Source: Dactylis glomerata (Eukaryota; Streptophyta; Magnoliopsida; Poales; Poaceae). Taken from it: a DNA stretch of 64,000 nt. Below, piece after piece: positions 1 to 11,540 of this stretch (its first letter is position 1; each line of letters opens with the position of its first letter). Under the pieces are notes generated by a model, which saw nothing but the letters and a program-made list of their open reading frames with translations, was not told where the DNA came from and ran no database searches. The DNA is taken from assembly GCA_007115705.1 (NCBI GenBank), contig QXEO01000434.1, forward strand, positions 558,001 through 622,000, in the 5' to 3' direction. The position numbers and the translations under genes were made by a program.

Positions 1-2236
1 CATTAGCCGTCAACTTCCAAACAATTGAGTCTTCCACCCCGGTTTGAAGTTGCACTCCGTTGACGAGTTGCCAAAGCTCAAAGAATTGGGCAAGGTGGGT
101 TCCGGAGAAGGTGTTATCGATGGTGATGTTTGCAATCCAATTCCCGTTGACGATGGCTTGCTCCACCTTGCACTTTTTTCTCTTAGAGGATTCAAAAATC
201 TTTGGCGCAATTTCCTTGGGTGCACGCCCATTTAGCCACGGCGCATCCCAAAAAGGAGTCTTCTTCCCATTTCCAAGGGTGACAGTAGTGGCGGCGTAAA
301 AGATGTTCATATCTTCTTCGGAGCATGGATTACCCAATCCGACCCAAAGCTTATTTGGGTCCTTCCATTCGAACCATGGCCATCTTAAGCGAAGGGCCGT
401 CGCAAATTTGTCCATATGCAAAACACCGAGCCCTCCAAGAGCTTTGGGGCGACAAACGGCCTCCCAATTAACCTTGCATTTGGCACCCGTGGTGGATTCC
501 TTTGCCGCCCAAAGGAAAGCGCGCTCGACCTTATTGATGTATTTAAGGGTGCCCGGGGGAATGGCTAACGGGGTCAAGTGATAAATAGCTTGAGAGGCCA
601 AGACCGATTTAACAAGAGAAGTGCGCCCGGCCATGTTCACATACTTGCCATTCCACGTCGGCAACTTACTAGCACATTTATCTTCAAGATGTTGGAAGTC
701 TCTTCTCTTAAGGCACCATACCGAGAGAGGAAGGCCAAGGTAGCGCAACGGAAAGGACGCCCGAGCCACCGGAATACCCTCAAGCACGTCCTCGAGGTCA
801 ATGTTCCCACATCGAATAGGCACAACGGAGCTCTTGTTGAAGTTGGTGCAAAGGCCAGTGACAATCCCAAAATGGTGGAGAATAAGCGCCAAATTCTGGA
901 GGTCCTCCTTAAAAGGCGCCACAAAAACGGCGGCATCATCCGCGAAGAGAGAGGTGCGCAAGATGGTGCCTCTCCCCCGCAACTTATGAAGCAAGCCAAG
1001 ATGAGAAGCCCTTTCCAAGATTTGAGCAAGCGGGTCAATGGCGATCACAAAAAGGAGCGGGGATAGCGAGTCCCCTTGCCTAAGTCCACGGCCATGCAAA
1101 ATAGGATCACCCGCGATGCCATTTAGTAAAACCCTCGAGGAGGCGGTGGTGAATAAAGCGGCAACCCAATCACGAAATCTCGGAGGGAAGCCTCTCCGTT
1201 GAAGAAGGTCAAGCATGTATTCCCAACTTATGGAATCGAACGCTTTACGAATGTCAAGCTTGAGGAGCAAAGCCGGAATCCTAGACTTGTGGAATCTTGT
1301 AGCAAGGTTTTTGACGTATAGGAAGTTGTCGTGAATGCTCCGCTTTTTGATAAAAGCACTTTGCGCATTGGAGACCAAATCGTTCATGTAAGGAGCGAGG
1401 CGAATGGCGAGCATCTTAGAGATGATTCTTGCAATCCCGTGAATCAAGCTAATAGGCCGGAAGTCGGCCACCTCCTCTGCCCCCTCTTTTTTAGGCAAAA
1501 GGACCACATTTGCGGAGTTTAACCAATGCAAGTTCTCCGCATGAAGGTTCCCGAAAAGATGAATGACCCTCATAAGATCCACTTTGATAATTTCCCAACA
1601 CGACTTGAAGAAAGCTCCGGTGTACCCATCGGGTCCCGGGGCCTTGTCACTAGGCATGTGTTGGATAGCGAATTTAACCTCCTCCTCCAAGAAGGGGTCG
1701 CCAAGGCAATGCAAATCCTGTCTCTCTAGATGCAACTCTCCCCAATTGAAGTCAAGCGAACGGGTGGCCCCTTTATCCAAGACCGAGGAGAAATGTTCAT
1801 GGATGACCGCCTCCTTATCGACATGGTCGGTAACCCACCCATGATTATGCTTTAAACGATGGATATGATTCTTGCGCCTACGGGCATTAACACGCATGTG
1901 GAAAATTTTTGTGTTGGCATCCCCCTCTTTAGTGTTGGCAATGCGCGCACATTGCTTTTTCCTAGCCCTCTCGACCACGGCAAGGGCGATGACCTTTCTC
2001 TTGAGACAAGCCCGAAGATGCACCTCGTTGAAACTAAGGAGACGACGCTCTTGGGCCATATCGAGGTGTAGAATGACAAGCAATGCGGCGTGCAAAAGGA
2101 CCTTGGAGTTGGAGAAGATCCCGCGGCTCCAAGAAGCCAAAGCCTTGCCCGTAAGCCTTAGCTTATGAAAGAGTAATTGACACGGCTCCACGTGAACGGA
2201 TGGAGCATTCCACGCCTTAGCAACCACATAAGGCGT
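1..2236 (-). CDS. LINE ORF2 reverse transcriptase, 5'-truncated, runs off the left edge
   Basis: This is the reverse transcriptase of a non-LTR retrotransposon, which copies its own RNA at a nicked target. On the minus strand a single frame appears open from about 2236 to base 2. In order it shows the linker motif GDANTKIFH (about 1910), KAPGPDGYTGAFFK (about 1605-1645), DIRKAFDSISW (about 1220-1250), HGRGLRQGDSLSPLLF (about 1050-1095) and the catalytic FADDAA (932-946; usually YADD or FADD). At the left edge a DSIVWKLT motif marks the start of the C-terminal zf-RVT zinc-binding region. The endonuclease domain that normally precedes RT is absent, and similarity ends near 2230, so this is a typical 5' truncation. 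I saw no internal stop. A start codon cannot be assigned. Confidence 0.9.
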
Positions 2237-3370
2237 CGACGAGGAGATTACGAGGTGTTGAGTCAGTATCGACGATTCGGGGACGACAACGCGCCCAACA
2301 TCATGCGGCGACGGGATCCTGGACGGTGTACACAATGTACAGCCAAAGTTGAAGCTCGAGTGTTGTGTAAACTTTTGTTTTATAAGATCTAGCAAGGCTG
2401 AGCGTAGCTGCATCGACTACTTCTAAAACACCTCGTCAACTTGGTCATGTATATGCATATAAATTGAAATTGTTTTGCAACTTGCGTTGATCTGGGATGT
2501 GATCCACCCATTCCGTCGAATAGACGACCGTGACAAGAACAATACTATTGCGCAGCGCGTGACAGTAAATTTGCTGCTTTGTGCGCAGGCATCACGTGTG
2601 TGACGAGGCTGCATGATCAGTGACTACTGACTAGTCCTGTAGCGCAGATGGAGACGTGGGTTCAAGGCTTCAAGCATGGAGTCTACAGAGAGCTGGGCAG
2701 ACGCTTCCAGCCATATTCTTTGAGCGGGAATCCAGACCATGGAGGGTAGAACAGAGTTTTAGCGGTTGAAAAGATTTTGTGGACAGACTGAACACTCTCA
2801 TTGTGATTTTGTTTGCAAATTGCAATCCTGACAGACTGAACACACTCATTGTGATATTGTTTGCAAATTGCATTCCTTGTGTAGTTCTTTCGGATTATGT
2901 TGTTTAAACTTTAAACTCAACTTATTACACACTATTCGGCAGACTTTTCCACAAAAAAGTTGCCATGGAGAGGCAACGACGTCGCATAGGGCATGGGCAG
3001 ACCAGACCATGCTGTTCCTGTTTGTAGATGTGACGCTTCTGGGACAAGTCTTGGTCGAGGATGGTAGACCCGGGTCTTTTTGCCGCGAATCCTGTGCGAG
3101 TTACCCGGGCCGGCTCGCTTTATGCCTGGTTTCACGGCTGTGGCAGGCTTTGCGAAAATGCAGAAAATATATTAAAAACCTTTCTCGCTCAACTATTTTT
3201 TTTGGATCTCAAAGCATCAACTAGCCAGTGAGCGGACAGGATAGGTCATGTACCCATTGGTGCAAGTACATTTGTATTTCCGCATAAATGACAATGGAGC
3301 TTTGTGGGTTTTTATTTTAGACAAGCAGAAGGTACATCTCATTCTAGTTGACATTGTTAGTTATGTTTAT
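2237..3370. other. Unassigned spacer between LINE and MULE relics
   Basis: Mixed-composition DNA with only short accidental ORFs. I recognise no gene or element end. The only clear structure is the 48-bp tandem pair annotated separately. The MULE 5' terminal region may begin here, but I could not identify a terminal inverted repeat. Confidence 0.5.
2782..2877. repeat. Tandem pair of 48-bp units
   Basis: Two adjacent copies, 2782-2829 and 2830-2877, both starting GACAGACTGAACAC and ending in ATTGCA(A/T)TCCT. They differ at only a few positions. Confidence 0.9.
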
Positions 3371-3545
3371 AATGATGACCTTGTCTTTAGTCTAGCGAGC
3401 AATATTTTAATGATGACATTGTCTTTAGTCGAGCGATCAATTTTTAATGAGGACCTTGTCTTTAGTCAAGCAAGCAATATTTTAATGATGACCTTGTCTT
3501 TAGTCGAGCCAACAATTTTTAATGATGACTTTGTTTTTTATCGTA
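3371..3545. repeat. Minisatellite, 37/38-bp units in a 75-bp dimer
   Basis: Units start AATGA(T/G)GAC at 3371, 3409, 3446, 3484 and 3521 (the last partial). Spacing alternates 38, 37, 38, 37 bp, and units 1 and 3 share different endings from units 2 and 4, so the true period is a 75-bp dimer. The 75-bp period keeps a reading frame open, which produces a meaningless short ORF across the array. Confidence 0.85.
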
Positions 3546-3546
3546 G

Positions 3547-4986
3547 GGCTTACTCAATAGCATGAAAGCATACTTACCTAAAGCACAACATAGAATATGT
3601 GCTAGACACATCTATGCAAATTGAAGAAAGAAACATAGGCACCATGAATTTTAGAAAATGTTCTGGACAATTGCTAAATCTTGTAACAGAGAAAATTTCA
3701 TGTACAATAAGGCAAAGCTTGCACATAAAACTCCAGAAGGTGCTAAAGATATAATGAAAACAGATCCTAAGCATTGGGCCAGATCCTTCTTTGAACTTGG
3801 TGTGAAGTGTGAATCAGTGGACAATAATCTTTGCGAGTCTTTCAATCATGCCATCATTGAGGCTAGGTTCTACCCAATTATTACCATGCTTGAGAAGATT
3901 AGGGCGAAAGTCCTTGTAAGAGTTCAATAATAGAGAGAGAAGGGTGCAAAATTTCATGGCACTATTTGCCCAGCCATCTTCAAGAAGCTGAAAGTAAGCA
4001 TTAAAATGACTCAATTCTTAGAAGTCCTGTGGAATGGGAAAGATGGATTTGAAGTGAGACATCTAAAAGGGAGACAGAGAAGATATATTGTAAACCTGCA
4101 GCAGAGAACTTGTTCTTGTGGTTACTTTCAGTTGGCAGGGCTACCATGTTGTCAAGTAATATGTGCCATCTATAAATGTGGCAGGACAGTTGATGAATTC
4201 ATTGACAAATGCTATTCCATTGAAGTTTTCAACAAGATATATGAGCATTGCCTTGAACCAGTTGAAGGAGAGGAGAAGTGGCCAGTATCACCAAAACCAA
4301 GGCCACAAGCACCTGGATATGTCAGTATGCCTGGCAGGCCTAAGAAGAATGATAGGAGAAGGGAAGAAGGTGAAGCATCAAAAGGGAAGAAAATGAGTAG
4401 AGCTGGTATAGTGATCACATGTTCATTTTGTGGTGCCACTGGGCACAGCAAATCTTGCTGCAACAAGAATCCTAAGAAGGGAAAGAAGAAAAATGCCCAT
4501 CTTGTTAAATCTGGCAATAAAATGAAGCAAGCAGAGGTAATAACTATTTCATATTTATGTAATGAGTATTTCCATCTGTGACAAAATTTCACTTGTAATT
4601 TGTATTTCCTTTGGTAGCAAGCACAGACAGATGCAGGGAAATCAAGTACTTCTACACCAGCGGCAAGTGCTGCACCAGCAACTAGTTATGCACCAGCAAG
4701 TACTTCTACAAAGTTCAAGCCTCCAAGAAAGGCAGCAGCTCCGACTAGATGTAGTCCAGGAAAAGCTCCAACAGCATGTACCAGATGTAGTCCAAGAAGA
4801 GCATTGGCAGCTCCATCTACAACACCAAGAACTGCTATAGCTCCAACCAGAACAAGTCCAAGAAGAGCAGCACAAGCAGAAGGTGTTTCAAGCAACCAAC
4901 AAGCTGGTACTGCCCCTAAGAGAGGAAGAAAAAGACTGTTAACTGGAAAAATGAAAGGATACTTGACTGCATCTGGGAACAACTGA
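3547..4986 (+). pseudogene. Mutator-like (MULE/MURA) transposase, decayed, with one intron
   Basis: C-terminal half of a MULE transposase, the cut-and-paste enzyme of Mutator elements. All pieces lie in one frame. From 3547 there is a lP.aqHR.CarHiy.N block, then FW, the WARSFFELGVKCESVDNNLCESFN block (about 3775-3850), a SWIM zinc finger CSC...CCQ (4111-4155) and a CCHC knuckle CSFCGATGHSKSCC (about 4420-4460). In-frame stops at 3622 (TGA), 3652 (TAG), 3928 (TAA) and 3931 (TAG) make it non-functional. An 81-bp intron at 4537-4617 (GAG|GTAATA...TTTGGTAG|CAA) is phase 0 and joins the core to a Pro/Ala/Thr/Arg-rich tail ending TGA at 4984-4986. The sequence before 3547 (T-rich, then CGTAG) looks like another splice acceptor. 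The N-terminal half is not found. Confidence 0.85.
4537..4617 (+). other. Predicted intron in the MULE transposase relic
   Basis: GT donor at 4537 and AG acceptor at 4616-4617 after a T-rich tract. Removing it keeps the frame (531 nt from 4006 to 4536 is a multiple of 3, and 4618 is in the same frame) and bypasses the TGA at 4579-4581. Established by inspection only. Confidence 0.7.
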
Positions 4987-5468
4987 AGCAGCTGCTCTAT
5001 TTGTTATGTTTATCTACACGAAAGTGAACCTGTCATATTTTGTTAGCTTTCATCTTATTGCACTGAACCTTTGATGATCATGTAATAGAGCACTGAACCT
5101 TTTATGATCATTTAATAAAGCACTAAACCTGATATTTAGTCAACTCTCATCTTGCTGTAATTCTGCTAGTAGCACCTCTCTTTTATGTCATTTCGTATTC
5201 TGTGAATTTCTGGGCACCTGACCTGCTATTTTCAAGTCAGGAGAAGTAGCAGAGAATGCAAACAACTGACTGTATTTGTTCACTTTCTTTCAAAGCCACA
5301 GGTGGCAAATGTTTACTCCATTTAATTGCACACACAACTACTGGCAACCAAGTGCATTTCATTGCACAGCCAAGTACATTACATTTCTTCCTACAAATTA
5401 CACTATACTAGCAACATTCCTGCAACTAAACCTGATAAAATAATGACAATTCCATACAAATAATAATT
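4987..5468. other. AT-rich 3' flank shared by two convergent relics
   Basis: No gene seen. It contains a short imperfect triplication around 5060-5135 of a phrase like AGCACTGAACCTTT.ATGATCAT.TAATA. It probably holds the 3' untranslated ends of the + MULE transposase and the - GRF-like gene. Confidence 0.5.
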
Positions 5469-5905
5469 TTACATTGCATTCCTCTCCATTCTCTCTAATC
5501 TTGCTGTAATTGCATCCATCTGGGCATTCTTTTGACCTATCTACGTTTCTGCTCTAATTTCTTATCAAATAGCAACTTCCTCCTGCAGCCTCCACACTGC
5601 ATCTCGATGATCACCAAGCAAATCATGAAGACTTGGCATTGTAGGATTATGAAACCACTCAGCATAGCCACAACCTCTAGTCTGTCAAATTCGAGCAAAT
5701 AAGAAACAGAGATATCGGGAAAAGGGAGGCAATTTGACAAAAATATAGACAAACTAACCATTGCATCCATGAACCAGGGAGCTTTCTTCCAGCGGCGGCT
5801 CGTATGCCATGGGATTTTCCCGATGCGGCGAACCTAGCGCCTCGGCCGCCGCTGTGCCATCCAACTGCGTCCGCTGCACGCGACGAAGATGTGCCGGATG
5901 ATGAC
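5469..5905 (-). pseudogene. GRF-like zinc-finger protein relic with coiled-coil tail
   Basis: The minus strand encodes fragments resembling the small grass GRF zinc-finger proteins that often sit with transposons. Near 5790-5815 there is a PMAYEPPLE motif. Near 5640-5685 there is GCGYAEWFHNP, the end of the GRF fold, followed by a short helical tail (DHRDAVWRLQEEVAI and a second part ending ERMERNAM, stop at 5469-5471). The Cys-rich middle that should join them (C.C...W.SW....G..Y..C) is missing, and the tail has in-frame TGA and TAG codons. Its position, convergent with the MULE transposase, suggests both were cargo of the same element. That is an inference; the family call rests on short motifs. 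Confidence 0.5.
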
Positions 5906-7500
5906 GCCACCGTCTCTAAAGCCAACTAGCGCCTCCGCGGCCTACGCAGCCCGCCGCCTCCACGGCCTCTGCAGCCCGCCGCCCGCCACCGTCTCGGCTC
6001 AATCTCCTGCCTCGAGCCTTATTCCCCTCCCAATCGATTGGACTGAATGGGCGAGGATGAGGATGAGTCCACGACCTAGCGTCCCAGCCAAAGTGGACAC
6101 ATCTAGTCATCAATCCCAGCGTTGCCCTTGCCATGTCAGCGGTTACAGCGCAGAATTGAATGTCGTACATGATTAACCCAGGATTAGTGAGTTGAGGGTG
6201 CCAATTTCTAGGATTGACAGTCCAAGGTTCGATTCGAACACCACTTACGACTTCAAGGTTTTTTACAGACTTTACTCACTCCAAAACGGAATGCCGGTCT
6301 TCACCTAAAATGCTCTAGTTGGTATTTTTTTGAATGGAAAAGGGGTCTCGAAGGACCCCGAAGCTGCTTCAATCCAACCCTGCCGGTTACACTTTTACAA
6401 AGAGGCCCCCCAAAGAGATAAAATTACAAACAAGCCCTACAAAAGTGTAGAAAAGACCCTAGATCTAGTGCAGAAATGCGATCCAGTCCAGGAGCTTGAT
6501 CTCTAGATTCCGACAAGGTCACAGATGAAGGCCACCGCACCACGGCGGCGGCGGAACAAGATCGGCGGGAGAAACAGCGGGAGTGGCGCCCTACGCCGTT
6601 GATTCCGGTCGGGACGATGGAGCAGGCCACCATAGCCGCCGGGGAGAAGCTCCCAGACATGACTGAGATGAGGCAGCAGCGTGACTCCGGCGATGCCTGG
6701 ACTCCACCACTGAGCCAGGACGGAGGAGAAGGAGGCCACCACGCGCCAAAGAACACCCACGGAAAAAGCCGCAGAAAGAGGAAGCAAAGCGTCTCCTCAC
6801 CTCCACGGCCGGCCAGACGCCTCACCACCGCTTGCCAACCACCCGCCCTTGCTTACCCCCTCGCTTCCATAGTCAGCCAAGAAGCAAAGGGAGAATGGCA
6901 TCGCCACTCCGCCCAGAGGAAATGGCCTGCAGCTTATTAGGCGCCGTCAGACCTCTCTGCCACCTCTGCCTCCGCCGATGAGGCCTGAGAAGAAGCCGGT
7001 GAGGACCCTAAGCAATAGATCTGGTTGCAGCAGATCTGAAGCTCCACCGCCACTGGGCACAGGGCCCCACTACCGCCGGCAGGAACGCCGACACAACACT
7101 ACAGCTACCCTAAAACTACAGCCGGACCTCCCCTCCACCACTCCCAGCCGGCATCACCGGCGGGAAGGCTTCGGTTTGGCTGGCACACTCGAGGCCGCTC
7201 TCGGTCTACTGTAGCAAGGAGAGAGATTGTGAGGGGGGAATGACTATTCTCCTTTAGTCGGTATGGAAATGTGCGGTGAGGTGCAACGCGATGGTGAAGA
7301 GATAGAATAGGGCACCGCCAAAAGCCATAGATGCGAGGTGGAGTAGAATCATGTGAAGACCATTATCTTATGTGGACCGATCTATTTTATACATCAAATG
7401 TGTCTGTTTTAGTTTGTACAGATTAACATACGGATAGGAAATGATCCGTGTTCACCCCTGATCTGATTGGGGAGGGGTTGTATCCATGACGGGACACATT
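5906..7500. other. GC-rich repeat-like region without supported gene
   Basis: From about 6315 the sequence resembles, in inverse sense, the 3' part of an interspersed repeat (an A-rich stretch, then TACAAAGAGG, ATAAAATTACAAA and AAATGCGATC). A related phrase recurs near 9444-9530, so both belong to one repeat family. 6480-7215 is very GC-rich with overlapping short ORFs on both strands but no recognisable domain. I could not classify the family. Confidence 0.45.
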
Positions 7501-7518
7501 TCTAGCTTTGCACCACGT

Positions 7519-7658
7519 TCTAGGTCACTGGCCATAATTTAGCCATTTTGTCTATTCTAAATATAGTATAATAATCTAGGTTTGGCGGCGCGTTCTAGGC
7601 CACTGGCCATAGTTCAGCCATTTTGCCTATTCTAAATATATTATAATAATCTAGGTTT
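7519..7658. repeat. Tandem duplication of about 74 bp
   Basis: Two copies starting TTCTAGG(T/C)CACTGGCCATA and ending TATAATAATCTAGGTTT, at about 7519-7586 and 7593-7658. They lie just downstream (in transposase orientation) of the Harbinger relic. Confidence 0.85.
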
Positions 7659-7865
7659 AAATAAAATATTGAAATAGTTCAAAATCAAATAAATTCATAT
7701 AGTTTCTAATCACACATAGTTTTCAATGAAATAACCATCTAATTGTTTCCCATGTGAGCTTACATATGCTCAAACAAATCTTGTTAAAGTCGGGTTGTGG
7801 GTGGTCCGAACCTCATGAGACGCATGAAGAAACTGTTGAAACTTTGCCGGTTCAGGATTAGGTGC

Positions 7866-8640
7866 AACTAACTCACCATATAATTCCCACCCTTAGTTAT
7901 GGAGGTTATCATTATCCCCTTCTTAGCGATCATGTTGTGCATGATTACATAAGCAATCATCACCTCCCACACTTAGTGAACACTCCATGTTCTAGCAGGA
8001 TGCCAAACAATAGCCTAATGAGACGGGAGCACACCAAATGCCCGCTCTACATCCTTCCTACATGCTTCTTGTTCTTTTGCAAACCTCCAACATTTATCTT
8101 TCCTTGGTCACGGATTCTCTTCATATATGTAGACCATCATGGATATATACTGTCATCTAAGTAGTAGCCCTTGTCGTATGCATGGCCATTGATCTCATAT
8201 ATAGGTAAACAATAGAGCATTGTCCCCCGCAAGTCTAGCGAATATCCGAGATTGCTAGAGCACATTGATATTATTATCAGAGCCAGCCATGCCAAAAAGA
8301 GAATGCCAAATCCATAGATCTTGTGATGCAATAGATGACTGTGCACCCAACGTCATGTCCTTTGTATTGCCCCAGCGATGCAAAAGGACAATTTTTTGTC
8401 TCCCAATACATGCAATCTTTGCTTCCAAGCATCCTCGGAAACCCTCTTTTCTCATTGATCGATAACAGTCGAGTAGTGTCGGCAACATTTGGTTCTCTCA
8501 AGTACACTTGCTAAACACCTCAAACACTGCCTTGCAAAACTTCTACATCGACTTAAGGCATGTGGACTCGCTCATGCGCATGTACTCGTCACTTAGATCA
8601 CCAGCAACTCCATATAAGAGCAATGGTAAATACAACCAGT
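7866..8640 (-). pseudogene. PIF/Harbinger-type transposase relic (DDE_Tnp_4 superfamily)
   Basis: Reading the minus strand from about 8640 down, the order of motifs is that of a plant HARBI1-like DDE transposase: ESTC block, REPN..DT.RLL (about 8475), GFPRMLGSKDCMYWETKNCPF with the first catalytic Asp (about 8395-8440), GQYKGHD, DLWIWHSLFGMAGSDNNINVL (about 8255-8315), INGHAYDKGYYLDDSIYP (about 8140-8195), and CRKDVERAFGVL with the catalytic Glu (about 8030-8070). These pieces lie in different frames, and there are stops (for example in the LPSH-stop-AIVW and WSVH-stop-VW contexts), so it is broken by several frameshifts and nonsense changes. Usual family members are about 400 residues; here roughly 260 are traceable. 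Confidence 0.85.
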
Positions 8641-9299
8641 GCCGACACAAATGGACATCATACTAGAGTCTGAGTTCATACCTCAAAGTGGAAAATGGCC
8701 GAACATGTTGTGGGCACCATAGTGCTCCAGTGTGTCCAAGCATGCAGACGACATATCCTCCTAGCCTAGCTAAATCCGGTAAGATAACACAAAGCAAACC
8801 ATTTCTACCTCCAGTGTGGACTCAACTAGCTTCGGCAACCGGGGGAAGAGGGAAGGGGGTGGCGAAGACTAGTGGCGGCAGACAAGGTGGCATGCGACAA
8901 GTGTCTGCTGCTTGCATGGCTATGGCATTGGTTACCAACATAGACTTTCCCCCACAAGCAACGATAGTGCATGTGCCACTGCCAATGGTGAGGAATGGGG
9001 CTCGTAGCCATCTGCGTAGAGGTGGAGCACACGAGGAGGAGGAGGAGGAGGATGAGGTTGACTCGAGAGGTTGGGGTGTGAACTGGCCTCTTTGTGCTAT
9101 TGACGGGAAGGCCAGAGAAGGATAAGAGTTGCAAGCACTCAGATGCGGGTGTTGTCCAGGTGACTGCATTTCCAGCCCAAATCTAGGGTGAAAATGGGTG
9201 TGCGAGACCAGTCCGCGCCCCTCAGTTTGTTTGTGTTCCCCGATGGGTCATGCCACATGTCCGAATGCATGGGCGCACTTTGTTCATTTGGATCGGTTC
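8641..9299. other. 5' non-coding flank of the Harbinger relic
   Basis: No gene supported. It includes a short GAG trinucleotide run (about 9033-9053) and, from 9180, sequence typical of the untranslated end of grass Harbinger elements leading into the terminal repeat at 9300. Confidence 0.5.
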
Positions 9300-9315
9300 G
9301 CTGGAGATGCCCTTA
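9300..9315 (-). mobile_element. Candidate Harbinger terminal repeat with TTA target duplication
   Basis: GCTGGAGATGCCC at 9300-9312, the reverse complement of GGGCATCTCCAGC, a start seen in many PIF/Harbinger and Tourist-like elements in grasses. TTA follows immediately (9313-9315), the preferred target of this superfamily. I could not find the matching left terminus, which may be lost. Confidence 0.5.
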
Positions 9316-9732
9316 CGGCCGGTGGCCGCCTGGTCATGAGATCCTCAAAAGAAATATGTGGTTGTCTCAATACAGCTCGACCGATGGGCAACCTCATTTG
9401 TTAAACATGTAAAGTCGGGAAACAACATTAATGGGGTGTACAAGTTACAAAGAGGAGCCTCAGAAATACATAATTACAAGCCAGTCCTTGGAATAGGCTA
9501 ATAGGACCTCGCAAACTGAAAAATGCGATCAAGTCTTTTGTCTTCATCGCCAAGCCAGCGATCAAGACCACCTGAAGGCACCGACAATGCCACCAGGGAG
9601 GGAACCATTTGGGGCATATCTAGCACACACCCATGCATCAAGGTCAAGGAATATCTTCCATAAACAAAGGAAGAAACACCATACGCATGCACACACCATT
9701 TGGCCACAAGTAGCAACGACACAAGCTACCCA
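9316..9732. other. Left half of an unclassified repeat interrupted by the solo LTR
   Basis: No gene. 9424-9732 continues at 11989-12391 if the solo LTR is removed. The segment around 9444-9530 resembles 6400-6500, marking a repeat family present twice in the window. Confidence 0.45.
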
Positions 9733-10947
9733 TGAAAGAGCATGTGCCCCCATGTGTGGTTTTGGCAATTAATGACAATCCCTATGGACTAATGTTTGCA
9801 TCGAGTTATATTTGTAGGACTTGTCCGTAGACAACACTTGAGCCATATGTTGGGTTCAAGGTTGTAAGAAGTTGAAAATAAAGAAGATTATGTGATGATC
9901 AAGGTGTTATTCCAGGAGTGATCCAAAGATTGGTCATAAGGGAGTTGAGCCTATATAGAGTGTGTCTTGAGGAATAAGATGGAGTGAGCTCTCATGTGCA
10001 TTCTCAAGACATCATCATTATGAAAGAAGAATATGAAGTGCAATGTTGATCAAGTCGAAGCGCAAGTTCAAGATAGGCTTCTAGAATATATCATTTGCTT
10101 GAAGCTCGGTGTCCATTTGGTGGTAATGGACATGTGAAGATATTTCTCTAGTGTCTCTCCCATAGTGTAGTATGGGGGAGCAATCCACAAGACTTCACCG
10201 AGCAAGCGCAATCAAGAAAGGTAGTCCAACTTGAGAAGATCAAGATCATCACCATCTAGATCAAGTGGAATGCACAAGGCAAAGGTATGTTCTTGATAGG
10301 GTTTCTTTCATATCGGTCTCATAGTGTGGGAGACCGGGTTTAGGATCGATAGCCGTACTATCAAGAGGGGCTCTCGAGTGAGTAACTTATTCGTATCATT
10401 TGGAGAGAGCTCAAACCTTTGCATTCTTGGCATCATCTTTCTTGATTCTTATTTGGCTTTTCTCCTTGTGAGGTTCTAGAGTTTGTGGTTATTCTCATGA
10501 CAAGCTCTAGTTCATCGAAAACGGATTTTCTATGGAAAACTTGTTTTGTTTTCGATGTTTGGAGAATTTACCAGTTCCTCATATAGAGAGGCTTCTTACC
10601 TCTAAATTCATAGTAAATTCTCCCTTGCTGGTTCTTAATATTTCCTTGTTGTTATCTTTCCAACAAAATTGGTTTCATCTCATTCGGAGTTTCCTTGCAA
10701 AAGTTATTTGGTTTTTGGGCTGTCCAGTTCGGCCCCTGGTCCGGCTAGGCCGGGTTCCAGGTTGGACCTTCTGGCGGCAGACCGGACTAGTCCGGCGCAG
10801 GAACGGACTGCTATTCTAGCGCGTGTTTTAGCGCCAGGCCAGAAATTTCTGGCGAGCCGCCGGACCATCTGGTCTCTAGTCCGGTGGCGCCGGACTTACG
10901 GCCGAACTGGCTGGCGGGCTGCTTCCAATGACCATATTTTCCCCACC

Positions 10948-10955
10948 TATAAATA
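10948..10955 (+). promoter_or_regulatory. TATA box of the solo LTR
   Basis: TATAAATA preceded by CCCCACC, about two thirds into the LTR-start-to-U5 span and followed by pyrimidine-rich leader. Likely the core Pol II promoter of the LTR. Confidence 0.6.
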
Positions 10956-11378
10956 CCTCTTCTTCCTCCTTGAGCTAACCATGTTTTTGGGCTTCTCTCT
11001 CCTCCATTATTGATCTTGAAAGCTTGCCCTCCCTCCTCCTTTCCCCCCATGTTTCTTGAATCTTTTTGAGGGAAAAGAGAGAGAGGAGATCTAGATCTAC
11101 ATTTCCACCAATCACTTTCTCCTCTAAGTGAGGGGAACCTATTGGATCTAGATCTTGGAGTTCTTTGTGGATTTCCTCCTTGTTCTTCCTCTCATATCCC
11201 TTCATAGCATTTGTTGCTTTGGTAGGATTTGGGAGAGAAGGATTTGAGAACTTCGTGTGTTCTTGCCATTGCATTTGGTGCATCGGTTTGAGTTCTCCTT
11301 GGAGATTCAATGGTGAAAGCAAGAAGCTTATTTACTCTTGGGTTCTTGGAAACCTAGACGGCTTAGTGGAATTCTTGG

Positions 11379-11540
11379 GGACCTCCAATTAAGTTGTGGA
11401 GATCTTCCCAAGCTTTGTGGTGCCTCCGTGGCGATTATTAGGAGCCTCCAACTGAGTTGTGGAGTGTGCCCCAATCTTAGTGGCTTTGTGGATTTAGGAG
11501 CCTCCAATTAAGTTGTGGAGTTGCCCCAAGCTTTGTGTGG
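11379..11540 (+). repeat. Imperfect internal triplication in the solo LTR
   Basis: Three copies of CCTCCAA(T/C)T(A/G)AGTTGTGGAG spaced about 55-60 bp, at about 11382, 11445 and 11500, within the downstream part of the LTR. Confidence 0.7.

Noticed and set aside
578..1066. Plus-strand 162-residue ORF and the minus-strand 133-residue ORF at 637-1038
   Set aside because: Both are out-of-frame shadows of the LINE reverse transcriptase, whose own frame shows all RT motifs.
2620..2680. tRNA- or SINE-like A box (TAGCGCAGATGG) and B box (GGTTCAAGGCT)
   Set aside because: The two boxes are only about 16 bases apart, too close for a tRNA or SINE promoter, and no cloverleaf can be drawn.
6218..6236. 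GGTTCGATTCGAACACC as a tRNA T-arm
   Set aside because: No A box or acceptor stem around it; it is a short palindrome in a repeat flank.
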